The notes below the pieces were generated by a model. It was not told the DNA's origin. It was given only the letters and a program-made list of their open reading frames with translations, and did not search any database. Below, piece by piece: positions 10,921 through 23,084 of a stretch of DNA of 64,000 bases (position 1 is its first letter; every line of letters starts with the position of its first letter). The translations under genes were made by a program, and so were the position numbers. This stretch comes from Paramacrobiotus metropolitanus (lineage: Eukaryota; Tardigrada; Eutardigrada; Parachela; Macrobiotidae). The stretch is from the NCBI RefSeq assembly GCF_019649055.1, contig NW_026570278.1:806001-870000 (forward strand), read 5' to 3'.

Positions 10921-12119
10921 TGCTGAAAGCGTTAATTAATAATACTAATCAATTATTCAATTAATTACATCAACTAATCGATTAGTCAGCAATATCTTCA
11001 GGTTTATTAGTTTTTGCGCGGGTATTGTGTTAATGACAATGCTGTGACGCATTCTATCGTTTCCCTTTCTTTATTTTTCACTTCGAATTCGAGAATCACT
11101 TGTCGATTTTTGGACAATTTCTGCATGATTTTCAAGATAAGTAAATAATTGCAGTTTTCCCTAACTTTCTCCGAAACTTTAATTGTAACGATTATTTATT
11201 CAACAACAATCATATTTTCCAGGAAAATTTTCGGTCAATGACCGAAAATTTTCCTGGAAAATATGATAAAGTGGACATCCACAGAATCCACAGACATCCA
11301 CAGAATGTAGCAATGTTTCCAAATTCTCCACAATCGCAGTGCACAAATCTATCAGAACTATTTCGATGCTAAATTATTGCTGGTTAATTATACAAAAAAT
11401 GTTCCACAATTACAGAATACATGTAATTTAACACAACATTTGAATAGTTTTCGAAATTACAACGCGTAATGATTTAAGAAACAACTGGGCAATTTTTTTT
11501 TCCATAAAACGTTTGATAATTCGGACAGTATTCGGATAATCGCCGTGATTTTTGGGAATAAACACCCGACGGATTACAGTGATTAATAATTTGGCGAGAA
11601 CCGCGAAACAACGACGACGAGTTTAACACTAATGGTTTACTGAAAGTTTTACTCTCGTGTGTATGTTGTTTATTCTAGTTTTTATTACGATTTTGTCGTG
11701 ATAACGTACCAGCCCGCGGGCGCAGAAATGCATTCTCTGCTTTAAAGAAAATTTCGCGCTAAATTACTCCGTTTATTGGCAAAAGCTTTCAAGACATTTC
11801 TCGCTTTTAGTTATTCATCGTATTTGCGTCAAGCTTTGAAAGAAATTTTAAAAAGGCTATTAGAGGTACGGGGACACAAGTGCAATCATGGGATTTCACA
11901 TTTGAAGGGTTATTCGTATCGAGTCTGCCGTAGCGGGACAATACAGCGTACTGCAGCTCTTGATTTTTGTCATTTCTTGAACCAACGCTGTAACTTTCTC
12001 GCATTTAATTGCGTAAATGTCCTCGCTTTACAAACAACTTGAACAAAAAAAAAACAAAAAACTTGAACACTTTTAATTTCTGTGCGTTAAGAGTACGTAA
12101 CGCAGATCGTTCAGTGCGC
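10921..12119. other. AT-rich gene-free region
   Basis: Apart from the 55 bp palindrome at 11211-11265 (listed separately) I see only AT-rich sequence and short frames without domains. Confidence 0.4.
11211..11265. repeat. 55 bp perfect palindrome, 27 bp arms
   Basis: Arm 11211-11237 (CATATTTTCCAGGAAAATTT...) and arm 11239-11265 are exact reverse complements separated by one A. Within each arm there is a smaller inverted GGAAAATTTTCC-like run. No coding or transposon signature is attached. Confidence 0.9.
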
Positions 12120-12925
12120 ATACTTCGCTTCGTCCATTATTTTAATCAGTACCACTTTAGGGATCAATATATTAATCACTTTTACTGCATAGATGCAGGC
12201 CCGTAGCGAGACCCCAGTGCAGTTTTCAAAACACTACTCCTCCTACAGTTTCCATCCGATATTTTTTCCGAATACACCATTGAACTCAGCGTAAAATTCT
12301 GAACAAGATGATTGCGGCCGATTTTTGAAATTCGTTTCCTCCCCCCCCCCAAAAGTTGACATCACCGGGCGGTCGCCAATGCGACAGCCTATATTTTGGG
12401 GTTTCCCCCCTGACCACCCCAAACGAATAAGAGTGTCGAGTTTACTTGTTTACGGAAGAAAAAATACAGTTTTTAACATCAAATGGTTTTGGGGCGTTTG
12501 GCGCAGTCAGGGGGAAAACCCCCGAAAATATGTTGTTGCATGTCTGACCGCCCCTGGTAGTCGGATTTGGGAAGAATCGAATTTCGAAATTCGGTTCCAA
12601 TCATTTTGTTCAGAATTTTACGCAGAGTTCAATGGTGTATTCAGAAAGGATATCGGATGGAAACTGTAGGAGGAGTAGTGTTTCGAAAACTGCACTGGGG
12701 TCTCGCTACGGGCCTGCATAGATGCAGTGCTGGTCTTGCTGCATAGATTGCATCACTGATAAACTGCATAGGCTGCATGGACTGAATGGTAATGCATAGA
12801 CTGCATTTGAGTCAGCCGTGGTTGTTTATGTAGCCGCCCGCCACAGAGGCTGTCAATTCATTAAAGTGATTAATATATTGATCCCTAAAGCGGTACTGAT
12901 TAAAATAATGGGCAAAGCGAAGTAT
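12120..12925. mobile_element. Outer MITE with about 63 bp terminal inverted repeats, split by a hAT MITE
   Basis: Left arm 12120-12182 (ATACTTCGCTTCGTCCATTA...) matches the inverse of 12864-12925 with a few mismatches, including ATCAGTACC and AGGGATCAATATATTAATCA. Removing the inner hAT element (12196-12716 plus one TSD copy) leaves an element of about 277 bp. TA at both ends could be its target duplication. No coding capacity. Confidence 0.75.
12196..12716. mobile_element. 521 bp hAT-type MITE with long inverted repeats and 8 bp TSD
   Basis: It starts CAGGCCCGTAGCGAGACCCC and ends with the exact inverse at 12716. The inverted repeats extend about 115 bp (12196-12310 and about 12602-12716) with few mismatches. 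The direct repeat CATAGATG flanks it at 12188-12195 and 12717-12724. CAG...CTG termini and an 8 bp duplication are hAT hallmarks. The interior is GC-rich with a C10 run (12342-12351) and no transposase. Confidence 0.9.
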
Positions 12926-15900
12926 ACATCCCATGCATTCGAATAATGCACATGAGTGGTTTATAAAGATTTAAAATAAATTTTAAAATCGGGATTCCAT
13001 GTCGGTCATTGGTGGGCACCATTATGATAAAGGGCTGTTATTCTGGAAATGGTAGGATAAAGGACGAGAAAATCATCCAGAGAGAAATTCAAGCCGAGGG
13101 ATCTTTACAACTGGTCACTCGTATGCATTTCGCAGATGCTTGCATTTGCATCAAAGGTCATGCATTATTAACGTAAAATATTGATATAAAAAATGGGCTA
13201 CTTTCTAATGGCCCGAAACAAAACAGCATCCAGTAACAGCCGATAGCGTCACAGCGGTTAAACTGTGGTGACATGCTAGCGTCACTTCCGTTACGGGTAA
13301 AAATCAAGAGCTGCAGCACCACTTTAAACCGGCTGTTTCACGCCAGCCAATAATGATAATACAGGCAGTTAGGCACTGACTGTGGTGACGTCATAGCGGT
13401 CAGCTGAGCGATGTCAGACTGTTACTTCCGTAACCAACTTCCGTATCAAACCTTCGTAACGAGTTTCCGTCGCGGGCAGAATTCAACCAATGCATAGGTC
13501 TTGCATATAAAGTACCTCCGCTACGCTCTGTTCGATAAGTCTGGAAATGTCATAAGCAATGCCGATTGCGGCCGGGATGGAACTGGTTCTTACGTTTTCA
13601 ATCTAGCTAATTCACAAATGATATAATATCTGTACAATAATTATCAGCGTTGTCGCGGGAGAGCGTTTACTGTGACTGTGCAGGTACCGGCACTGGTACT
13701 GGTGACTGAATAACGCGTTTAATATGAATATAATCATGCACTTAGCAGCTCATATCATTGTTCGTTGTTTTATTAGTTATTAAAAGATAAATTTATTATT
13801 ACTATCTTTAATTAACTAATACCATCTTAGCTAATATTATATTATTAGTACTATCTTTTATTAATTAATTTATTAATTAATAAAAGATAAAAGAAGGAGT
13901 GTACCTCACAGGATGCCCACGCTGGCACAGTCCCTCTTGACCTTGTCCAGGAAATGTTATCTACGCAGTACGCACTAGCTTCTAAATGTGCTACGCGTAG
14001 TTTTGGCCAGTTAATGCGAGCCATACCTTCGACGCACAAAAAACGCGTGCAGTGGAGCTAAAATCGATATTTCCACTGATATACCAGCTGTTTTCGTATG
14101 CCGCTGCAGTATGCGCCATAACAAGTTTTCCCATAATAACACGCAGAGCTTGAATGTCTACCCAATTCAACGTTTGGTCATTTACTAAACTAAACAGTAA
14201 ACTACCACACATAGGATTTGGTAGAAATCATCCGTACACTACGAGTCGCCGGTGGTATCCAACAGTGCTTCGTGCACATACATGTGCTAATGTGAATATA
14301 TGGACAAATTTTCCAACGACGTCCGGCATATTGCGTAGCTGATGCGTCCGCCATATTGCGTAGCTGCTGACTGAGCCCGAGGAACTTACAGTTATTACTG
14401 ATATCGAGTTAGTTCCTGGCACTGTTTCGACGAGCGGAGGAATAAACACCATGTCGACCACTTCAGCTTGCTCTGATCACATAGATCAGTTCCAACGCCT
14501 CTCTGAGCGATTCCCGTTCCAGCTTATCTTCAAGGCATTTTTTCCATTGTTACAATGACACGCGCTGCAACATTTATTCCGGGTGATTTTGGAAACTACG
14601 GTATAATGTGCCAGCAGAATCGTTGGTATGAGTAAGTTGTTCAGATTGACTAACCGGTTTATAAAATTTAATCGTGGTGAGAAAGCATCGGTAAATCGCT
14701 TGCTCGGCGGCGGTGTCTACAGTACTGGCCGTGCGTAGGAGCTGAAGTCAGTCTAAGTAGCTGCGGTCTTTTTAGGCCGGGTGATGCGGAACACGCCAAA
14801 CGAAGTCAGTGCAATACTTGACGTATTTCAGGTATTGCTATTACAACACGGAAGTGCAGTAATACATCTTTGTCCTCGCCGTGCAAGCTTGGCCTTGCAC
14901 TGTGTTCTCAAGAACCGGTTGCTGCGCGCGGAAGCTTGCAGAATGAAATAAATAAATATTTATTCATTCCCTGACGCGCGTGTGATCGGTTAACTGACGT
15001 ATGTTAGCAGTTGCTGTAGTCAGTATCAAGCAGTTAACCAAGTGAACGCGGATGTACATAGTGTTAAAGATACCGGAAATGGCGTAAATATAAATATCTT
15101 TGGAATGAGCATGCCGATCAAGAGCTGGTAACGACCTTGTAATAGACCTGTAAAATGACGTAATATGTAATAAATTCAGCAAAATCCAGAATTTGCCAAA
15201 TGCGCAGACCGAGCGCTCACTTCCTCTGGACAAGGCACTGGTCACTCATTTTGTACAAGCTTGTCGACAAATTATGGGCGCATAAAGACAGCGAGAAATG
15301 CACAGTTGTAAACTACGCCAAAATCCATACAACGGCGCGCCATGCCACATTTTTTACGCATTACTTGAATGAGGCATAGTTGGTGTACGTCAAATATCGT
15401 TTTATCCACATTCGCCAACTTTCTTTTGCTGTTATTAATCTTAATATACTTCCTGCGGAAAATAGAATATTACTGCATCTGTTCCTTGAATTTATTATTA
15501 TTGCGATGACTGTATTGTAGCGGCCATAGTTGATCGTTCAGTATTGCGCGTAATGTGCACTGCTTGTGCGTTCCTCGATGAGCTTGTACGTTCAAACGAT
15601 AGTGAACTCCAGTATATCACACCACAGAAAATACTCCTGTTTCGCTATTCGTTGTTGGCATCAAAGAGAACAGGAATATTAGTGCATGCGTTATCGGTTG
15701 CACCAATGTCGTGGCTCTTCGCTATGGCTCTGCGATCCCGAGATAACATGATAATTAGATAATAGTGTAAGATAATATGATAATGTATAATATTTTGTTG
15801 CCAGTATTTGAACAGCATTTTTTTCTGAATTTTAAAATTTTCTCCAGCAACGGATAGTCAGCACCACTACTGTATCTGTCGCATAAGGGTCTCCAGCCAC

Positions 15901-16606
15901 TAACTAAAGAAGCAAAAGTGGCATTTATTGTCCCAACTCGACAAAAGTGACCAATCTTATGTAATGCAGCATTGTGCTCACAATTGCCAAGGACTCTAAA
16001 AATCACTGGATTTAAGCTGACCTTATGAGAGAATATTCATGGCCTCTTGAACCGGGGAGCCGGTGGTCATACATCTCGACAACTAACACCGCACTGTTTT
16101 TAGCAACCACTTTTGTTAGCAACTGATGTCATCTGGGCAAGGAATCTGGCGAAGATGATTCAGCAGTTCATAATATAGGATGCCGCTTGCAAGTGGCAAC
16201 TGCAGAGTGCAGACTCATACTGTGTGCCTGGGTCGCCCATAGAGTGAAGCAGTCAAGTATATGGTTTTGGCGAGGAATTAATACGGAGTAGCATCTCGTT
16301 GTGCTCTGCGCGAACAATGAAATGAATGATACAATTAAACGGGCCTGTATAGTAAAGCCTCTTAGTGCAAGAGCGCAAACCCGATAACTTATCCAGCATA
16401 AATGGCATGCATTGTAAGTCGCAGTGAAAAGTAATCTTTGCTTAACACATGTCACATTGTGCATGTTTTATATTAAAAGATGCCCAGACATATGTGTAAA
16501 GTGATAATCATTCTCCACTTTTCAACATTATTCTCCACTTTTCTTTTTTTTTGATTGGCGTAATGCTTCAGGACTGTGACATTTATTTTAGACTTGTAGA
16601 ATAGCA
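12926..16606. other. Long region without a confident gene
   Basis: 13770-13890 is AT-rich and self-complementary (TTAATTAATTTATTAATTAA). At about 14370-14558 the + strand has an open frame of over 60 codons ending at a stop near 14556 (contains TVITDIELVPGTVSTSGG). On the opposite strand 14212-13991 is also open (contains VIMGKLVMAHTAAAYENSWY). Either could be an exon; neither has a recognisable domain. A 21 bp near repeat (CCATATTGCGTAGCTG) occurs around 14326-14366. Nothing else identified. Confidence 0.3.
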
Positions 16607-18113
16607 ATGGATTATGGGAGGGTCCTTCTTTTTACCCTGAGAGTGGGATTCTTCTACTTCCTTAAGAGTTCATCGGCCCAATATCAGTGTAAGTTAGAAC
16701 TTTAAAGGGTTGATTTACTGAACTTTTAAACTTATTACCGATTGATCACTCGGCTTATTTGTTTAGCGAGTTTTAAAAATATTTTGCTGTTACTTGTAGC
16801 TTTTAATTTGGAGAACAAATGCAACGGCAGTTTGACACTATATTGTCCAGAGTACTTCGATGGCCGACCGGGCACATTCCGCTATACCTATATCAGCAGG
16901 ATGCCACGGGGACTGTGTTATTTCGACGTTACACTGGATTCCTTTTGTCTAGATCGGGGAGTTTTGTTTGCATTTTATTTCAACATCAGGTACCAGAAGA
17001 TATTCGACCCATCTTAGTAAATTATGATCGAGTATCAAGTTGTAACCCACAGTTTGCTGACGTTGTTTAGAAGCTTGAACCTTCCTTCTGGTGACTATCT
17101 CCAAATCTACGACAAAACTATACCGCGTTTCCCTCTAAAACACTTAACCGGAAACCAGACCGCACTTTTCAACCCTGCATCGGTGGCGCAAGCACTGACA
17201 TCGTACACGAGGAAGCCATCCATAGCACTGGAGTACTATCGCAGCTTATCATCCGCTACCAGTGCCCATAATGCGCTTGTCGATTTCGTTATCCTTGAAG
17301 GTATAGAAAGACAATTGTAAATCGGTATTACCATGAAAGACAGTGAGTCAGCAGCTGCTGTGCAACGCTGTATCCTTACAGTGCTTCAGTAAGTTGCTGT
17401 TTCGTATATGAATATCTTTTCTAGATACCGCCTCAGCAATGAATGCCCACTGTGCAGCGTTATCGGGATACGTGGATACATTCTATCTTTGTCACACTTT
17501 CGGATCCGTGGATCGTGTGAACTGCCCATCCAATTTTGTTCCCTCGGTGACGGGACTCAATCCAGCTTACGGACGCCAATGCGACAACCAGTCCACGACT
17601 TCATGGAACTGGGATTCGACCTCCACACCACTAGCAGGAACTTGGAATACGACCCTTACTCAACCGCCTGTTACTGCCGTTCCCGTGAACACAACCACCT
17701 TTCGGCCGCCGATCACTGCCGCTCCAGTTGAAGTTCCATTTTATCTTCTGAATCCGTTGAATATTACGTGTCGCCTCGGACGAGTGAATCTCCCGACACT
17801 TGATTTGGATCTGGAGGACGCAATGACTACCGTGTTTGACGGCGACAACACCCTCAACTGCCGTGTAATACTCCACGATCTGCATTCGTGGATTGTGGCG
17901 AAAGCCGGTGAAGCCCGACAGAAGCGAGCGTCGTTTTACGAGCCGATTAGAGTGGAGTGTTCCCGGGGACATTTGACCGTGTCCAGTGTGGACCCCGGCA
18001 CAGCAGAGTCAACGGGGATGATCTTCCGCACCGGTGCATCCAAGAAGTGTATGGACACATACAGAGAATTTTTGGATTATGTAACGGGCTTTGCGGGAAA
18101 TTATGACATATAG
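16607..18113 (+). CDS. Secreted CUB-like domain protein with a Thr/Pro-rich linker
   Basis: Four exons: 16607-16688, 16800-16989, 17071-17300 and 17425-18113 (introns 111, 81 and 124 bp, all in phase), 396 aa. Exon 1 encodes a signal peptide (MDYGRVLLFTLRVGFFYFLK). An alternative acceptor at 16767 also keeps frame. Exons 2-3 resemble a CUB domain: paired Cys near the start, then FYFNIRSLNLPSGDYLQIYD, the usual 'sGDyLqIyD' block, and a closing FVILE strand. Exon 4 opens with a Cys-containing segment and then a Thr/Pro-rich, probably glycosylated linker (TTLTQPPVTAVPVNTTTF). It ends in a second folded region with conserved-looking Cys (NITCRLG, LNCRVIL, RVECSRG, KKCMDTY). RQKR near its middle could be a furin site. 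The exact family of the C-terminal half is unknown. Confidence 0.7.
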
Positions 18114-18606
18114 TCTAGTGGGATTCCTGGATTGTAGTGGTTTTCTGTGATACCGTACTGCTCCCCAAATATTAAGTGGCTGGGAAATTCGATGATAAAT
18201 ATTAACTTTCTCATATTACTCTTCCAAGACGCAAACTGTAAATTTAAAACTGGCGACTATTTTACTTTGCCACAGGCTTTACAGTATGTATACGATTCAA
18301 TGACGTGAGTTACAATATTGTTTACGGGCTTGAAATGGTGTTTCCTTCTTGCAAGAAGGGTGCGCTTGGGTTTAAACTCTGATAAAGTCCAAGCACTGCC
18401 TACTTTGAAGTATAGAAATGGTATAATAAATTTTTATTGAACGAATACAACGCACAAAATCAGTCCTGAAAATAACCATTGCATAGCGTTAGCACACAGC
18501 AAGTAAAAATTGCTTTATTGATAGAGCATTGAACCAAGCTGAAGCAATCGGCATTCGTATTAAGTATAGTGGTGTTCTGTCGTAATTTGGTCGATAGCCG
18601 TTAGAT
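18114..18606. other. Intergenic
   Basis: No gene, repeat or RNA seen. It contains AATAAATTTTTATTGA near 18425, which could end transcripts from either side. Confidence 0.4.
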
Positions 18607-19143
18607 TCATTCCGTTAAAATCCGCCACGCTCCAGGTGTTGCCATCGCGATTTGGGACATAATATATCGCAATTTTAATTCAAACCCAACGAGTACATGG
18701 TTTAAGAAACAGCTAGTAAACAAGAGCTCATTAAACATTTCCGCTCTGCGGTGCCCAAAACAGAGGCGGTGTTGACATAATACCTTGCCCACAAATTCTT
18801 TCCGCGAAGGACTGCGACAACAGAAAGAGAGTCGGCCAATTTCTGGCCCTGGCGACGCTTGCGGTTTAACCAATCGCATACGCTGATACGGTACGTCCCG
18901 GGCAGTTGCTTCGTGATGACGGTACTGTCGGCAAAAGCTCCAGCGTAGTCGTTATAAATCAGTTTACAATTAGCCCTTGTTTTCTGCAGTGCATCCGTGG
19001 CACACTCTGTCCGTCCGATATTTCAGCAGCCAGGAACTGACTTGGAAACGTAAAGATCGCGACAAAAAGACCTTCTTTTCCATTTCGATCTGGCCTGATG
19101 AGAACAGCGTTGAGGCTAATCAAGCAAGTGACACTGTCTCGCA
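18607..19143 (-). pseudogene. Fragment of an unrecognised Cys-containing secreted-type protein
   Basis: On the minus strand an acceptor-like TTATTAG precedes 19143. The frame then reads protein-like (SVTCLISLNAVLIRPDRNGK) to about 19020 and continues in a different frame (CKLIYNDYAGAFADSTV ... GTYRISVCDWLNRKRRQG) to a stop near 18713. The change of frame inside continuous coding-like sequence suggests a frameshift. I recognise no family. A weakly similar segment lies on the same strand at 36324-36036, on the other side of the giant palindrome, so both may be parts of one gene. Confidence 0.35.
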
Positions 19144-19400
19144 CTAATAATGACTGTCGGTATGGTTGTGATTTTCGCTTTAGACGATTTAGAGTAATAC
19201 TATTCTTTTTGTTGTTTGGCTTTGTGTCTTGTGCATGACGCGCTGTATGCCCGTTTAAGCTAGGGTAACTCTGCGATATATTGCATCAGGCAAAGTGTAC
19301 GTATTTCTGCTGTTTAACGGAGGGTGGTGACTTGACTAGCCGTACCACATTGGATGTTCTTCGTGAATAATAATATTATGTGCTATTGCCGAATTGTACC
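19144..19400. other. Left flank of the giant foldback element
   Basis: No feature recognised. It includes the unduplicated target DNA left of the insertion. Confidence 0.4.
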
Positions 19401-19408
19401 CGGCTTGG
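19401..19408 (+). repeat. Left 8 bp target-site duplication (CGGCTTGG)
   Basis: CGGCTTGG immediately precedes the left arm terminus GGGTCGGCCAAC. The same octamer follows the right arm terminus at 35960-35967. Because the ends are G/C runs, a 9 bp reading (CCGGCTTGG with termini one base shorter) is equally possible. Confidence 0.7.
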
Positions 19409-21712
19409 GGGTCGGCCAACTTTGCCTTTGCCGTCCATTTGCCTTTGCCGCTTCAGTTTGCCGTTTTCAACTTTACCTTTACCTTTGCCGTCGGAAAAGC
19501 CGTTAGGGTTCCAATTTGCCGTTTCAGAACGCTGTCTGTAAAAGCCTTTGCCGTTTGAAAAACGAATTACCGTTAGCACATTGCCATTTCTTAACTTTTT
19601 TTGTGCGTTTCCGGTTTCACGGTTTTCCAAAATTATTCTAGGTATCTACGTTATGTGCACAGTCCGCGAAAGCTTTAAAGCTTTCGGTATTTTGTTTCTG
19701 TATACACCGCCATAATTAAGTTTCAAGAACAATGGTATAACAATGGTAGAACAATGGTGCAACAATGGTATAACATTGTACTGTACCAATACATACAGCA
19801 TAATCATTACCGTAGTCCAGAAAATGATTAAGTTAATGTTATCAGCACACCAGCAAGGTTATCCACACACTTCTAAGTTTACAACGTTAGATTGAAAAAT
19901 AATGATTTTCGTGAATCGGCGCAGATGATTAAGCTGATTACCTTACAGCAGCAAACGGACCCCCGCTGAGCGCCGACTGCAGTTGACCACTGCAGTTTGG
20001 GCGTCCAGCGGGTAACTAACGGATAACTGCAGTTAGTAAGTCCAGGGAACACTGCAAGACGTAACTGTGCACGCTACAATGCAACAGCATTTGAACCGTA
20101 TTTCACCGTTATAGTTTGTTAGTAGATCAAAAATAGAATTTTTATTTTAATTTAACAAATAATTAAATTAAATTAGGAAAATATATTTTCGATTAAATTA
20201 ATTATTAAATAATAATAAAATTAAATTATTTAATTAATTAATAATTAATTAAATTAATTTGATTAATTAATGGAATTAACTTGATCAACAAAATAATTCA
20301 AACTGACATATTTAAAAAAAATATTTGTTTTCAATAAGAGATATTGAGAAAAGATAATTATCAATGGCGTATATTTAATAAGTACAAAAAAGTTCATTCA
20401 TCATACGTGTAGCTAAGAATAAAATAATCCGGTTATGCAATTGGAAACAAATGCTTCAGTGACAATGCAATAAACCGCTAATAATTTGCCAGCTCATCGA
20501 TATACGACGCAATAAATGAAGAGATCACTGAACTGAAAAGCCGCCCTAGCTGCGGGTTTCATAATATGGTATGTCACTTGCAAGGCTGTCCACTGGTCCA
20601 GTTTTATCTGAAAATTTAACATAACAAATGGTTTTAAATATTATCTTTCACGCACCAGACTGAATGATGGAAAAATATTTAACAAAATTACGTACCTGCT
20701 GATAACACATTTGCAGCGATTATTGATATTTTGGCTTTTCACTTCATCTAAAAACTGCTTTTCTTTCTGCTGTCTAACGTAGGCTGTTCGATGAATCGAT
20801 CTGATAGCAACTTCCCGCTAACTTGCATCCGTTTACTGTAGAGTTGCAGATGATATTTACTTGCAACCTAAACACTGTCGATTATCCGAAACATCATTTC
20901 AACGTAATATTTTCCATTATCCATATTTCGAAACAGTTTATCTAGTTTAACTTACATGCGCAACAGGCCACACTCATTGTCAGTGTGCTCGGTAAAGTAG
21001 CACGTGAATCTGGACATGGACTCTGATTTATCGAACAGCGGTTCGAAGTTTTACTAGCGCACAGCGTAATGCTCGTCAGTAAGGATAGACATATAATCTC
21101 GCATGAATACACCATTCCTTAACTGGCGTTCCTTATTGTTGGCGAAGAAGAACTTCTTTGGCTCCCTGGTTTGTCCTCACAAGGTTGGCCGTTTTTTGTC
21201 TTCAGCTTTCTGTTGTAATTTCGGATCTGGTCTGTCCAATGACGCCCGGTTGGAACTATTTGGGGTGGAACAAGTTACTGTAGTTTGACCATGATAGCTT
21301 GACGACTTTTTTGCATCAATTTGGGACACTTAAACATGTTCTCCAGTTTTACAACAGCTTCACCATACAAGTACTGTTGCTGATGACAGAATTCTGCGTT
21401 TTACATTGCCTCCTCAAAGTACCTGTTGGTAGAGTCAATCAGCAGAATACCGCTTGGAATAAGGAAGCAACACACAGAAAGCTGTAAACGCATACTTACT
21501 GTAGTGTAAGTTCAACCAAACTCATGTTAGAAAATAATCCCACTTATATCTTCAGGTAGCGTTTATACAAACAAACTCAAGGTGCACAATATCTTGAAAA
21601 CCTATTTTAACACATCTTGCGTTCGACTATTTTTTTGTCTGTGTTAAGACAGTTTTGCCTCAAGAAAAAACAACCTGGTCTGAATGAAAAACTAAATCGA
21701 TTCAGCTGTGCG

Positions 21713-21720
21713 CTTATATA
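21713..21720 (-). promoter_or_regulatory. TATA box candidate, left arm copy
   Basis: TATATAAG on the minus strand, followed about 28 nt downstream by a TCATTCAG initiator-like sequence. The mirror copy is at 33551-33558. The sequence downstream shows no recognisable gene. Confidence 0.35.
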
Positions 21721-22976
21721 GGTTGCTGCTTAGCAAGACTGGTACTGTGATGCTGCGACATTTCGACACTCCGCCATTCTGTCGCAACCAGAGTAACAGA
21801 CTGTTAATATGTCTGGTAAATAGTAAACTCATTGGCAAGATGGACGCTTGTGCAATTGTCTGAGTAGCAGAGTGTCCGGGTGTTACAGTGTCAGAATGTC
21901 GAAATTGCGCCACGTGAATAAAATCGGCTCCGACGACTCAATAAAAGCGCCATTTGAGATTTTTCAACCGAGAGCATTCTTTTTGCATGGACGTGAATGT
22001 TTAGTGCTCGTAAGTTTTGCAAACGTTGGGAAAGCGATGGTGGAGTTCGCTCCATCTTGCCGATGGAGCGAACTTCACACCGACAGACCCAAGGAAAAAC
22101 ACGGTGAGATGTTTAATTGATTTAAGATACGCGTTTAACTAATTTCAAGACATTTTCTATCAGATGTTTAAAGTGGAAAGGAACTTAAAGGCAACGGCAC
22201 CACAGAAAGAGAATCTGACGGAGAAAGTTAACTTTATTCAATAAATACAGTCCATAATCTCAAACATTACATTTCGCCTTTGAGAAGACTCGTATATGTA
22301 GGAATATGACTGCAGCGCGTGCCCCAGCAACAAGAAGTAAAGGATATCCACAAGAAAAAAAGCCGTTTAACCAACGTCGCTCTAAGAAAACATTTTCGTG
22401 AGCTGCTAAAAAGCCTCTCTGATATCTTTCATGATTTAGCGCCTAGAATGTTGCATTTCCGTTATTAACAATTAATGCTGTGGCTTTGCTGGCATAAACA
22501 TAAAAATTGTCCATTAAGAATTTTATATTGCGTGCTTTCTAAATCGTTTTTATATTTATTAACTATTTTTTCAGCAAGATAGTTTTTTGTAATCATTTAA
22601 TTCTTTCAAAACTACGAATGCCGCTAGCCATCCGATCGATAGCCTGTTATACCCTTCACATAGATATGTCAATGTTTGCATTAGAAATAAATGCGTGGCA
22701 GTCGTCAGCGCACCAATGCCAGGTTGTTGTATGTGTGCATTTTGCTAAGTAATCTTTTCTGAATACTAAGCAGGTACGCTATCATGTACGCACGCTAATA
22801 AGTTCATGCCAAAGAGCGGCGGATCATCTTGACAAATTATTTTTCAACTTTTTTACTTTTACCCATCTGAACAAAAATGAAACTATTAGACCGCTTTTCT
22901 TTTGCTGAATTATCAGTTGCATTTGCTTAATATTATTACGACGATTTTAACTTTCTTGAAACAAATTCGTTAAAAC

Positions 22977-23084
22977 GGATATTGTTTAGTTTAAGCTATG
23001 TATTTTGTAACACAGATAATTTTGTGGAAAGGATATTGTTTAGTTTAAGCTATGTATTTTGTAACACAGATAATTTTGTGGAAA
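22977..23084 (+). repeat. 54 bp tandem duplication found only in the left arm
   Basis: GGATATTGTTTAGTTTAAGC... is present twice in direct repeat (units 22977-23030 and 23031-23084). The corresponding place in the right arm (about 32250-32310) has a single unit. This is a length difference between otherwise almost identical arms. Confidence 0.85.

Noticed and set aside
13851-14461. A gene around 14 kb
   Set aside because: Open frames exist on both strands, but none has a recognisable domain or a convincing exon chain.
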